Assembly: GCF_033568475.1 (NCBI RefSeq)
Contig: NC_133122.1
Coordinates: forward strand, 112,422,289 to 112,486,288
Direction of reading: 5' to 3'
Origin: Henckelia pumila
Taxonomy: Eukaryota > Streptophyta > Magnoliopsida > Lamiales > Gesneriaceae
Length of the DNA: 64,000 bases
The notes under the pieces were generated by a model. That model worked only from the letters and a program-made list of their open reading frames with translations. It did not search any database and was not told the origin of the DNA. The position numbers were made by a program, and so were the translations under genes. Below are positions 46,643 through 58,000 of the stretch, one piece after another; the first letter of the stretch is position 1, and each line of letters opens with the position of its first letter.

Positions 46643-49313
46643 ATGAATTCGCGTAATCCACTTTTCTCGATCCTCGAACAAAATAAGTTGACTGGCGCAA
46701 ACTATACGGAATGGTTTCGTAAGTTGAAGATTGTCTTGACTTCGGAGAAGATGCTCTACGTGTTAGAAAAATCTCCTCCGAAGGAAGCACCAGCTGACGT
46801 AAGTCCGGAAGAGTTAGCCAAACTTGATACATGGTTGGACCATGATATCAAGACCAAATGCTATATGCAAGCCTCGATGTCTGATGAACTCCAGAGGCGA
46901 TTTGAGGACACCGTGAATGCTGCTGACATTCACGTTCAACTCAAGGAACTTTTTGGGGCTCAATCGAGGGCTGAAAGGTTCTCTACTGTAAAGGAGCTAA
47001 TGACGTGTCGCATGCGTGAAGGGACTTCGGTCCGTGATCATGGGTTACGAGTGATTTGGCTCATACAGAAGTTGGTAACCCTTGATTTGGTGTTGGAGCA
47101 TGAACTCAACGTGGACTTACTACTTTTGTCTCTTCCTTCTTCGTTTGACGGATTTGTGGTGAATTTCAATATGAACAAGATAGAGGCCTCCCTTGAAGAG
47201 ATGGTCAATATGCTTGTGACATATGAATCCACATTAAAGAAGGATAAACCGGCTTTCTTGGTGGGCTCCTCTTCTTCTGCTAAGAAGGGGCCAAGTACAA
47301 AGGGCAAGAAACGTTCTGCCCCACCCAAAAAATCGAACCCGAGAAGAAGTACAAGACAAAGGCTTCAAACATGGAAAAATCCAAGGATGTTTGCCATTAC
47401 TGCAAGAAGCCCGGTCATTGGAAGCGTAACTGCAAGGAATATCTAGAGCAGTTGCGAACTGCAAAGGGTATGTTCTATATTGAAATAAATGTTTCACTTA
47501 ATACTACTTCTTGGGTATTGGATACCGGATGTGGATCTCACATTTGCAATGATTTGCAGGTGATGACAAGAAGTCGCAGGCTTAGAATGGGTGAGACCCA
47601 GCTGAGGCTCGGAAATGGTTCCAGAGTTGAAGCTAAAGCCGTGGGAGATGTTTATTTAATTTTGCAGAACGGTTTTAAGTTACTTTTAAGAGATGTTTTA
47701 TTTGTTCCGGATTTGATTAAAAACATTATTTCTATTTCTATGCTTGATAGAGATGGTTATTCTTGCAATTTTGTGAATGGGATTTGCAATATTTACAAGA
47801 ATGAATGTTTAATTGGAAATGGACAACTTGAAAACGATCTATACAACTTAAAACTAAAAGACGTTCCAATAAATTATGTTGATAAACCGGCAACAACAAA
47901 CAAAAGGAAAATCGATAGCCAAAACCCGGCAAACCTTTGGCACGCTAGGCTAGGTCATATTTCCTCAAGGAGGATGAACAAGCTAGTGGGAGAGGGCATG
48001 TTTGATATGTCTGATATTAACTCTCTACCTACTTGTGAATCCTGCCTAAAAGGAAAAATGACTAAATCTCCTTTTAAGGGGAAACCTACCTTTACTGATG
48101 ATTATTCGAGGTATGAGTATTTATATTTAATGAAATATAAGTCTGAAGCATTTGAAAAGTTCAAAGAATTCAAGGCTGAAGTAGAAAACAAGCTAGGTAA
48201 AAGTATTAAAGCACTTCGATCGGATCGAGGTGGAGAATACTTAAGTACCGAGTTTTTGGACTATCTAAAAGAGAATGGGATTCTCTCTCAGTGGACTCCT
48301 CCTATGACACCACAGCCTTATGGTGTATCGGAGCATCATAATCGAACTTTGTTGGACATGGTTCAATCCATGATGAGCTTCACTGAGCTTCCACCTTCGT
48401 TTTGGGGCTATGCGCTTGAAACGGCGGTATTGTTGTTGAACAACGTCCACACTAAAGCAGTGGAAAAAACACCATACGAGTTATGGAATGGCAAAGCTCC
48501 TAAGTATTCGTACTTGCGGATTTGGGGATGTCCTGCTTACGTGAAGCAGACAGTGGGAGATAAGTTGGATAGTCGATCCAGCTTATGTTATTTTTAGGGT
48601 ATCCGAAGAATTCAATCGGATATTATTTCTATTATCCTGCTGAAACAAAGGTGTTTGTTTCAAGGAATTCCACCTTCTTGGAGAAGGAGTTCTTATTGGA
48701 TAAGAAAGGCGAGATGATGGAACTCAAAGAAATTCGAGAAGAACCCGAAATACAAAATAACGATCCTACACCTCAGAAACCATTGATAGACACGCCTGTA
48801 CCTAGAAGATCCGAGAGGACTTCTAGACCTCCTATTCGATATGGTCTTCTTTTTGAAGGGGATCAAGATGAACCCGATGTTGGATGTGATCCAAGAAACT
48901 TCAAGGAAGCAATTTCTGATGCGGATTCAAATTTATGGCTTGAAGCTATGCAGTCGGAAATAGATTCGATGCATACAAACCAAGTTTGGTCTTTAGTAGA
49001 TCCTCCCGATGGAATTGTTCCAATAGGGTGTAAATGGATCGACAAGAGAAAGCTTGGGCCTGATGGTAAGGTATTGACCTACAAGGCGCGATTGGTGGCA
49101 AAAGGTTATACTCAAAGACAAGGAGTTGACTATGATGAAACCTTTTCACCAGTTGCAATGTTCAAGTCCATAAGAATCCTTATTGCCATAGCTGCATGGT
49201 ATGACTATGAGATATGGCAAATGGATGTGAAGACTGCTTTTCTTAATGGAGACATTAAGGAAGAAATCTATATGAAGCAGCCTGAGGGGTTCACATCCAT
49301 GGGAAGCGAGCAT
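46643..49313 (+). pseudogene. gag, protease, integrase and start of RT of copia element E
   Basis: Gag from ATG 46643 (MNSRNPLFSILEQNKLTG) has the Copia gag fold region to about 47230. A frameshift near 47340 moves to the frame of the zinc knuckle CHYCKKPGHWKRNC, protease WVLDTGCGSHIC, GAG-pre-integrase zinc region (HARLGH ... CESCLKGK) and integrase. The integrase has an internal deletion at about 48090: KGKP runs straight into TFTDDYSRYEY, so the segment with the first catalytic Asp is missing, while FTDDYSR and PYGVSEHHNR remain. A further frameshift lies near 48590. RT then starts (QMDVKTAFLNGDI) and is cut at 49313 by element D. The frame is resumed at 61263. Confidence 0.85.
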
Positions 49314-49887
49314 TGATGAAACTTAAAATTTGTAATTATTTATATGTTAAAAAGTGTGTTTTAAAATTTAAGTTTAATTAAAATTATGAAGTTGTATTAT
49401 TTTAGTGTTATGTGTTTATATTTAAATGTTTTACTAAAATGTTGTATTTTACGGTTTGCGCAGGTTTGGTAAAAATAAAATTACTCAAGCTACAGTGGTC
49501 ATAATGGAGTAATCTCAAAACCTGTAGAATCACAAAAGAGGCATCTTCAACTTTGTAGAAGACAAGAAATTCCAAAAACTTCATTAAGATGATCAAAATA
49601 ATAAAACATCAAAATGGAGATAGATTTAATTTTACTATGACCAGCTTGGAGTAAAAATATCATAAGTATTTCATATTTTATCCAAAAGGGGTGAATGAGT
49701 TGTCCAAACACATCTACACAAAATATCCTACGTGTTTTATGTTGAAAAGAAAGGCTGAATCGGTGGTCTAAGGTATCAAACATGCCAATTAAAGTTGGGT
49801 CATGGTATTGACATTCAAGGAGACAAGCACCCACCAACTTTACTATTTCACATTTAATGAGCCTTGGACTCTTGCTCTCATTTGGCC

Positions 49888-49895
49888 TATAAATA
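49888..49895 (+). promoter_or_regulatory. TATA box in the LTR of element D
   Basis: TATAAATA, followed by a C/T- and GTG-rich start region; the 3' LTR copy is at 60037-60044. Confidence 0.7.
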
Positions 49896-50395
49896 GATGT
49901 GTTGTATAAGCTTTGTAGTGTGCAAGAGTGTAGAGAATTCTTCATTTGCAAAATAAATATTGTGTGTGTGAGAATAAAAGTTTGAGTGTGCAAGTTTCTC
50001 AAGTTCAAGTATGAAATTTCTTTTATCTTTATTCTTGAGTTTCATGTTCATGGAAAGCTAAATCTTTTTATGTCAAGGTGAAAAGGTTTCATTGTTGGTC
50101 AAGTAAGATTGTCTATATTTTGTATATTCTTTTCTTTTCTATTTTTATTTTTACTAATTGATCTTTATTTGTAGGTATAATTTTGGATGATTTGTTGTTA
50201 TCTATTTACATCAAATGCTTGGTACCTTGAATGTGGTTACCTTGATTTGTTGTCAAATATGATACAATAATTACTACAATAATTATATACTATAAATATA
50301 TGTATCTATTTATAATAAAGTCATATATATTATTTAGACGATAGCGTGACACTGTCGGTTGTTCTAAATAATATATTGTGATTTGAACTAACATT

Positions 50396-50525
50396 TACTT
50401 TATCGCATCTAACTTTTACTTTTATCGCAACTAACATTTACTTTTCCGCAACTAACATTTACTTTCTCGCATCTAACTTTTACTTTTCCGCAACTAACAT
50501 TTACTTTATCGCATCTAACATAAAG
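50396..50525 (+). repeat. Tandem repeat CGCAWCTAACWTTTACTTT in the LTR of element D
   Basis: About six units of 19-21 bases (tttatcgcatctaacttttac, ttttccgcaactaacatttac and variants). The 3' LTR carries the same array at about 60539-60668 with one base fewer. Confidence 0.85.
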
Positions 50526-51114
50526 TCATATATTTTATTTAGACGATAGCGTGGCTCTGCCGGTTGTTCTAAATAAAATATTGTGATTTGATCTAACATT
50601 TACTTTTATGTCAATTTATATTTATGCATTTATATATATTATGGGTACCATGTATTAAATATCGGTGGATATTAATATAGTGGGAACTATATTATATGAT
50701 ATACTTGTTTAAATATTTAATTGTTCTTTTTATGTTTATATTTATTCATCTATATATATATTATGGGTACCATGTATTAAATATCGGTTAATCTGATATT
50801 AATATAGTGGGAACTATATTATATGATATACTTGTTTAAATATTTCATTGTTCTTTTATGTTTATTTTTATTTTAGTTTCTTTTATTTATTTTTATTTAG
50901 CAATCTTAATTAAACCAACAATGAACCTTTGAAACCTTGACAATTTTATAATTTGTGTATTTGAAGTTTTATAATAATATTTTCATCTATAATATATTAT
51001 TGCTAAAATTAAACTTACAACATCCTCTCCGTGGATCGATCTCGTACTCACGAGTATATTACTTGCAGACAACCTACACTTGGGTGAATTACAATTTAAG
51101 TTGTAGCAAGTTTT

Positions 51115-51132
51115 TGGCGCCGTTGCCGGGGA
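51115..51132 (+). other. Primer-binding site of element D (tRNA-Asp type)
   Basis: TGGCGCCGTTGCCGGGGA lies six bases after the 5' LTR. This PBS is typical of Athila-type elements and unlike the tRNA-Met sites of the other gypsy elements here. Confidence 0.88.
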
Positions 51133-51188
51133 GGTATAAATTAAGTTTAATTTTGTTATTATGTAAATAGTATGTTGTTTTTAATTGT

Positions 51189-54100
51189 ATGATTGTTTGG
51201 AGTCGTAAACAAAGTGGTAGACTTGTTCGAGTAACTGAAAATATTTTAAACATGGACGATAATTCTAATAATCAATATGATAATAATAATAATAATCATC
51301 ATCAAGAACATGAACAACCAAGAACACTTAGGCACCATATGAATCCAATAAGAACTAGTACACCATCTTGTTTAGTTTTTCCTCCTGATGCATCTAATTT
51401 CAATTTTAAGCCACAAGTCATTCAACTTTTACCAAATTTTCATGGCTTAGATTCTGAAAATCCATATTTGCATTTAAGAGAATTTGAGGAGGTTTGCAAC
51501 ACTTATAATGATCAAAATTGTAGCATGGATACTGTTCGATTAAAGCTTTTCCCTTTTTCCTTAAAAGATAAAGGTAAAACATGGTTGCAAAATTTGAGAT
51601 CAAGTTCAATAAGATCATGGGAAGAAATGCAACAACAATTTCTAAAAAAGTTTTTTCCTTCCCATAGAACAAACTCTTTTAAAAGACAAATTACAACTTT
51701 TTCTCAAAAACAAGGGGAAACATTTTATCAATGTTGGGATAGATATAAAGAGTTACTTAATACATGCCCACATCATGGTTTTGAAATATGGAGAATAATT
51801 TCTCACTTTTATGAAGGTTTAATACCTAAAGATAGGCAAATGATAGAATTCATGTGTAATGGAACTTTTGAAGATAAAAACCCAAATGAAGCTATGGAAT
51901 ATTTGGAGTCATTAGCAGAAAATGCTCAAAATTGGGATAATATAGGCTCAATTGAACCAAGTAAAACCAATAATTCAACAAATGGGGGTGGTATTTATCA
52001 TCTTAAAGATGATGTAGATATTCAAGCTAAACTTGCATCTTTAGCAAGAAAATCGAGTCATTAGAAATGAAAAAGAGTGATCAATTAAAAAGTGTTCAAG
52101 AAATTGTTTGTCATATATGTGACACACATGATCATCTTACAAAAAATTGTCCTACTTTGCCTTCATTTAAAGAATGTCTCCATGAACAAGCCAATTATGT
52201 TAACAATTTTAAAAACCAACATTAGATCCTTTTTCACAAACATACAATCCTGGTTGGAGAAATCATCCCAATTTTAGTTGGAGGAACGATAATAATGCAC
52301 AACCTTCACAACAACCTTTTCAAAATAACCAAAGTCATCAAGGTTATGCTCCTTATATCCCACCTCCAAGAAAAAATTTTGAAGATGAAATTCATGCATA
52401 CATTCAAAAGCAAGAGTCTATCAATATTCAAAACATTCAATCTATGAATGATTTGAAAGAAACTCTTGCAAAATTTGCATCTGCACTTAATATTCATGAA
52501 AAAGGAAAATTTCCATCTCAACCACAACCTAATCCTAAAAATCAAAATCAAGAAAAATTTGATCAAGTAAAATCTGTTATTACTCTTAGAAGTGGTAAAA
52601 TAGTTAATGATCCATATAGTGATGAAAACAAAGATCAATTAAACTCAAAGAGTAAGGATTCAAATCCTGATACTTTTGAGAAAGATGATGCTTTGAGTCC
52701 TAAAAATAAGAAAATTGATGATAAAATAAATAAACATGTTCCTTTTCCTCATGCATTAGTAAATAATAAAAAACAAAAAAATGATTCTGATATTTATGAA
52801 GTTTTTAAACAAGTAAAAATAAATATTCCATTATTAGATGCTATTAAACAAGTTCCTTCTTATGCAAAGTTTTTAAAAGATTTATGTACTGTAAAAAGAC
52901 AATTGCATGTAAAGAAGAAAGCATTCTTAACGGAGCAAGTAAGCTCTATTATTCAAAATAATTCTACCTTGAAATATAAAGATCCCGGTTGTCCAACAAT
53001 TTCATGTATTATTGGAAAAAATAAAATTAAAAAAGCTTTGTTAGATTTGGGAGCAAGTGTGAATTTAATTCCTTATTCAGTTTATGAAAAGCTTAAGTTG
53101 GGAGATTTAAAACCTACATCTGTCACTCTTTTACTAGCCGATAGGTCAATCAAAATACCTAGAGGTATCGTAGAAGATGTGTTAGTTCAAGTCGATAAAT
53201 TCATATATCCTGTGGATTTTATTGTCTTGGATACACAACCAATAGAAGTACATAACGAAATTCCAGTAATATTGGGACGTCCATTTCTAGCAACTTCAAA
53301 TGCTCTAATTAATTGTCGAAATGGAATAATGAAATTGTCTTTTGGAAATATGACTTTAGAACTTAATGTGTTCAATTTATGTAAACAACCAAGTATTAAT
53401 GAAGATGAAGATGATAATGCAATAGAAACAATTGTGGAAGAAAATATACACCAAGAAAACTTAAATCAACAATCTGAAGTTTGTTTAGTGGAAAGTTTTG
53501 ATTCAAAAAATGTTTTTAAATCAAAGTTATTTGAAGAAATTAATGAACTTGAAGAAGTAAAAGAAAATGATCATCCAAAACTTAATTTAAAACCCTTGCC
53601 AATAGAACTAAAATATGCTTTTCTTGGTGAAAATCAAACATATCCTATTGTAATATCTTCTACCCTCTTACCAAAACAAGAAGAAGATGTAATAACACTA
53701 CTTAAAAAACACAAAAATGCAATTGGATGGACTTTGCAAGATATAAAAGGTATAAATCCTTTAATCTGCACACATAGAATTCACTTGGAAGAAAATGCTA
53801 AAACATATCAACAACCACAAAGAAGATTAAATCCACACATGAAAGAAGTTGTTAAAAATGAAGTTTTAAAACTATTAGATGCCGGAATTATTTATCCAAT
53901 CTCGGATAGTAAATGGGTAAGTCCAACACAAGTAGTACCAAAAAAATCAGGCATCACTGTTATAAAAAATGAAAAGGGAGAATTATTACAAGCTAGGATT
54001 CCATCTAGTTGGCGTATGTGCATTGATTATAGAAAATTAAATGATGCAACTAGAAAAGATCACTTTCCGTTACCATTTTTAGATCAAATTTTAGAGAAAG

Positions 54101-56471
54101 TGGCAGGTAATCCTTATTATTGTTTTCTTGATGGGTATTCGGGGTATTATCAAATACCAATATCATTAGAAGATCAAGAAAAAACTACTTTCACTTGTCC
54201 GTTCGGAACTTTTGCTTTTAAAAGAATGCCATTTGGTTTATGTAATGCCCCGGCTACTTTTCAAAGATGCATGCTAAGTATTTTTAGTGACATGATTGAA
54301 GAATTTGTGGAAGTTTTTATGGATGATATAACTGTTTTTGGAAACTCATTTGAAAACTGTCTTAAAAATTTGGAAGAAGTTTTAAAAAGATGTGAAGAAA
54401 AAAATCTTGTTTTAAATTGGGAAAAATGTCACTACATGGTTAAATCCGGAATTGTGTTAGGGCATGTCATATCTGAAAAAGGAATTGAAGTTGATAAAGC
54501 TAAGGTTGATGTTATTGCTAATTTACCATCACCAAACACGATCAAAGAAATTCGATCATTTTTGGGTCATGCAGGATTTTATAGAAGATTTATAAAAAAT
54601 TTTAGCATAATATCGAAACCAATTTCAAATCTTTTAACAAAAGATGCACAATTTGAATGGACTCAAGAATGTGAAACTGCTTTTAAAAAAATAATTAATC
54701 TTTTAACTACATCACCTATTTTACAACCTCCTGATTGGTCTTTACCATTTGAATTAATGTGTGATGCAAGTGATTATGCTGTAGGAGCCGTGTTAGGACA
54801 AAGAAAAGAAGGTAAACCTTATGTGATCTATTATGCAAGTAGAACATTAAATAGTGCTCAAATCAATTATTCAACAACTGAAAAAGAATTACTTTCAGTA
54901 GTGTTTGCATTAGATAAATTTCGATCCTATTTAATTGGTTCTACTACTATTGTTTACACTGATCATTCTGCCATAAAATATTTATCAAATAAACAAGATG
55001 CTAAGCCAAGATTAATAAGATGGATTTTGTTGTTACAAGAATTTGATCTTGTAATAAGAGATAAAAAAGGAAAAGAAAATGTAGTAGCCGATCATTTATC
55101 AAGAATAATTTTTGAATCATCTCAAAATGAAATACCAATAAATGAAAATTTTCCGGATGATCAACTATTTTATGCTACTACTATGCCTTGGTTTGCTAAT
55201 ATTGTAAATTTTCTTGTGACAAATAAAATGCCTTCTCATTGGAGTTCACAAGATAAAAATAAATTTTTGAAAGAGGTCAAAAAATTTTATTGGGATGATC
55301 CTTATTTGTTTAAGTATTGTCCTGATCAAATTTTTCGACGATGCATACCCGACAATGAGGTAAGTAGTGTCATTAAATTTTGTCATTCTGAGGCATGTGG
55401 AGGTCATTTTTCGTCAAAGAAAACAGCTGCAAAAATCTTTCAATGTGGATTTTATTGGCCTTCTTTATTCAAAGATACACATTCATTTTGCAAATCTTGT
55501 GAAAATTGTCAGAAAATGGGTTCAATTTCAAAACGAAACATGATGCCTTAAATCCAATCATGATTATTGAAATATTTGACAGTTGGGGAATAGATTTTAT
55601 GGGTCCATTTCCATTATCTTTTGGATTCACTTATATTTTAGTAGCTGTCGATTATGTTTCAAAATGGATTGAAGCAATTGCATGTAGAACTAATGATCAT
55701 AAAGTTGTGATAAAATTTTTGAAAGAAAATATTTTTAGTCGATTTGGAATACCTAGAGCTATAATAAGTGATGGGGGAAGTCATTTTATAAATAAATCAT
55801 TTTCTTCGTTGTTAAGAAAATATGGTATTACACATAAAGTCTCTACTCCATATCACCCTCAAACGAATGGTCAGGTTGAACTTGCAAATAAAGAAATAAA
55901 ACAAATTTTGGAAAAAACAGTCAATCCAAATCGAAAAGATTGGTCTTTAAGATTAAGTGATGCATTATGGGCATATAGAACTGCATTTAAAACATCAATG
56001 GGGATGTCACCATACAGATTAGTTTTTGGAAAGCATTGTCATTTACCTGTTGAAATTGAACATAAAGCTTATTGGGCAATTAAAGCGTTTAATACTAATT
56101 TAGATGATGCATCTAAATCAAGAAAATTGCAATTAAATGAACTAGAAGAATTAAGAAATGATGCATATGAAAATGCAAAGATTTATAAAGATAAAACAAA
56201 AGCATTTCATGATAAAAATATTATGAGAAAATCTTTTGAAATCGGACAAAAAGTTTTACTTTATAATTCTCGCTTGCATTTGTTTCCAGGAAAACTTAGA
56301 TCGCGATGGTCTGGACCATTTATTGTTAAATTTGTCTATCCTCATGGTGCCGTTGATGTTGAAAATCCTAAAAATAATAATGTATTTAAAGTTAATGGGC
56401 AAAGACTTAAACCGTTTATAGAAAATGAAGTTCTTAATGAAAAGTTTATGCCTTTATATGATCCAACTTAA
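51189..56471 (+). pseudogene. gag-pol of element D (Athila type), open apart from three single-base frameshifts
   Basis: Gag begins at 51189 or at the ATG at 51252 (MDDNSNNQYDN). The frame is interrupted near 52052 (A run), then carries the zinc knuckle CHICDTHDHLTKNC, and is interrupted again near 52211-52215 (A run). From there pol is open to 55551: protease with LLDLGASVNLIP, RT (WRMCIDYRKLND, FMDDITVF), RNase H (CDASDYAVGAVLGQ, YTDHSAIKYL) and the HHCC zinc region. A third one-base loss at about 55550 (T run) shifts into the integrase core (55506-56471) with DFMGPF, SDGGSHF and [14 protein letters not shown]. There is no chromodomain. All three breaks are single-base losses in homopolymers, so they may be sequencing errors; otherwise the copy is dead. 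Confidence 0.88.
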
Positions 56472-56484
56472 TTGTTACTTATAT

Positions 56485-56504
56485 TTTTATTTTATTTTTG
56501 CAGA
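56485..56504 (+). promoter_or_regulatory. Candidate 3' splice site before the cargo ORFs
   Basis: A T-rich tract ending TTTTATTTTTGCAG lies just after the pol stop and 113 bases before the NABP-like ATG. Env-class genes in this position are known to be made from spliced RNA in some plant elements (for example Bagy-2). Inferred from sequence only. Confidence 0.45.
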
Positions 56505-56617
56505 ATTGAGTTCACTTCCCGGTTAAGTGGCGGATAACGGTACTCCGTGACTACTTTCAGTCGGTTTTATTTCAATTTCCCAAAATAATTGAATATATAT
56601 ATATATAAATATATATT

Positions 56618-57169
56618 ATGGATGAAGATATCAAAAAACTTGGTAAATATTTTCCATCTGTTTCTAAAAAAGTTCTGAGAATGATTTATGAAGGCAGATG
56701 TGAAAGATTGAGAATGCTTATGCAAAAAGGAATCCCGGAGGATATTCGTCTTATAATTGAAGCCAAGGTTCGATTAGGTGGTGAAGTTCCAAAATTCTTA
56801 CTTGTTCGAAATATGTCTGGACTAGGAAAAAGTACCTATGCGAAGAAAAGAAGGGCTAAAAGGTTAGATGTTTGTCATAATTGTGCCAGATGGACTTGTA
56901 ATAGACAATGCAGATCTTTGGGATATGTTTCCACAAATAGAGAAGATAAAATTGATTTCATTAAGAATGGGCTGAGTAAAGAGTCATTGGATGATATCTC
57001 ATTGACTCTTGAGACGCATTCTAGTGGAGATGTAAAAGGTCAACTTCTCCGTTTATGGAAACTATTCCAAGCGCAGCGTCATGGTGATGGTCTTGGGAAT
57101 CTGACTAAAAAAGACCCTATTTGCCAATTTATAAGAAAATTGGATGGTAAGCCAACCCTCGACTCATAA
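56618..57169 (+). CDS. Cysteine-rich basic protein resembling plant-virus nucleic-acid-binding proteins
   Basis: 183 aa, intact, after pol of element D. Residues 70-82 form a basic block (KSTYAKKRRAKR), followed at once by a small cysteine cluster C86-x2-C89-x4-C94-x3-C98 with His87. The order 'helical N-terminus, STYAKKRRA-like block, compact zinc finger, then DFIxxG' resembles the small nucleic-acid-binding proteins of carlaviruses and related Betaflexiviridae (Pfam Viral_NABP), which bind RNA or DNA and act in silencing suppression or host transcription. The likeness is from pattern memory, not an alignment, and the C-terminal 75 residues are unlike anything I recognise. It might also be a diverged host-derived zinc-finger protein. 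Base composition matches the rest of D. Start at 56618 follows an (AT)n leader; no other in-frame ATG precedes the basic block except Met30, Met34 and later. Confidence 0.6.
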   Translation: MDEDIKKLGKYFPSVSKKVLRMIYEGRCERLRMLMQKGIPEDIRLIIEAKVRLGGEVPKFLLVRNMSGLGKSTYAKKRRAKRLDVCHNCARWTCNRQCRSLGYVSTNREDKIDFIKNGLSKESLDDISLTLETHSSGDVKGQLLRLWKLFQAQRHGDGLGNLTKKDPICQFIRKLDGKPTLDS

Positions 57170-57311
57170 ATATTGAAGGAACACTGTGAGCCACAATCAC
57201 ATCACTGTTTATACGCATGCATGTTATTATTATATATTATTATTTTTTTTACTATTTTTATCATTTTGTTCACATCTGTATTCCTATTTCTGTCTTATTC
57301 CTTGTTTTCCT

Positions 57312-57318
57312 TATAAAA
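57312..57318 (+). promoter_or_regulatory. Candidate TATA box of the LOG cargo gene
   Basis: TATAAAA followed by TCACTCAACTCTCTC, a plant-like C/T-rich start region, 44 bases before the LOG ATG. It would give a leader of about 15-20 bases. Suggests an own promoter between the two cargo ORFs; untested. Confidence 0.45.
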
Positions 57319-57361
57319 TCACTCAACTCTCTCTATATTTTTTAAAAGAAAAGAAAAAAAC

Positions 57362-58000
57362 ATGACAGGATCTTCTTCACAAAAATTGAAAAATATTTGT
57401 GTCTTTTGTGGTTCTAATACTGGAAAGAATGAAATATTTGTTGATGCAGCAATTAATCTTGGAAAAAAGTTAGCAGAGAGAAAAATTCACTTGGTTTACG
57501 GAGGAGGCAATATAGGGTTAATGGGATCTATTTCAACAGCAGCTCATCTTGGAGGTAGTCAGGTTTTGGGTATTATTCCTACAGCTTTAGCTGAAGGAAA
57601 TATTACAGGTGTTACGGTTGGGGAAGAGTTGAAAGTTTCATCAATGTACGAGAGAATAACTAAAATGATAGAAAATTCTGATGCTTTTATTGCCTTACCT
57701 GGTGGTTTTGGTACTTTAGAAGAAATTTTTCATGTTGTTTCTTGGGCACAACTTAATATCCATAATAAACCTGTTGGCTTGTTGAATATCAATAACTATT
57801 ATGATGGTTTGTTGACTTTTCTCGATGTAGCCGTGGAACAAAATTTTATTTCAGAAAATTCACGAAGGATGCTCATCTCTGCTTCGAATGAAGACCAATT
57901 AATTGATGATCTCCAAGCTTTTGTTCATCAACCTGATTCAGCTATAACAAAGATCAATTGGTCTCAACCAACCAGTAAGAAAAGAAAACTGGATCATTGA
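57362..58000 (+). CDS. LOG: LONELY GUY-type cytokinin riboside 5'-monophosphate phosphoribohydrolase inside element D
   Basis: LOG enzymes release active cytokinin bases from their riboside monophosphates in one step (cytosol and nucleus). The 212-aa ORF is full length. Motifs: CVFCGSNTGK (13-22), YGGGNIGLMG (46-55), the signature PGGFGTLEE (113-121) and WAQLNIHNKPVGLLN (108-122 region onward). The catalytic Arg98 and Glu121 of the family are kept; residue 99, usually Lys in plant LOGs, is Ile. A basic SKKRKLD end could be a nuclear signal. Host LOG genes have several introns, this copy has none, so it was captured through RNA. It lies 192 bases after the NABP-like ORF and inside the LTRs of D, where Athila elements carry env. 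A+T-rich codon use like gag-pol suggests long residence. Family is certain; activity is not shown. Confidence 0.93.
   Translation: MTGSSSQKLKNICVFCGSNTGKNEIFVDAAINLGKKLAERKIHLVYGGGNIGLMGSISTAAHLGGSQVLGIIPTALAEGNITGVTVGEELKVSSMYERITKMIENSDAFIALPGGFGTLEEIFHVVSWAQLNIHNKPVGLLNINNYYDGLLTFLDVAVEQNFISENSRRMLISASNEDQLIDDLQAFVHQPDSAITKINWSQPTSKKRKLDH

Larger units (their letters stand above)
49314..51108 (+). repeat. 5' LTR of element D
   Basis: TGATGAAACTT ... AAGTTGTAGCA. Includes a TATA box and two sets of internal duplications: TATGGGTACCATGTATTAAA-led blocks at about 50638 and 50762, and ACGATAGCGTG-led blocks at 50338 and 50542. The 153-aa minus-strand ORF present in both LTRs is unlikely to be a gene. 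Confidence 0.95.

Noticed and set aside
49547..50008. 153-aa minus-strand ORF in the LTR of D, repeated at 59696-60157
   Set aside because: Present in both LTRs because they are identical; no recognisable domain, and it runs against the LTR promoter.
51189..56471. Env-like ORF for element D
   Set aside because: I looked for a signal peptide, transmembrane segment or coiled coil between pol and the 3' LTR and saw none; the ORFs there are the cysteine-rich protein and LOG.
57362..58000. LOG as an ordinary host gene into which D was built
   Set aside because: It lies inside matching LTRs with a perfect TSD, has no introns and interrupts nothing on either side, so it belongs to the element.
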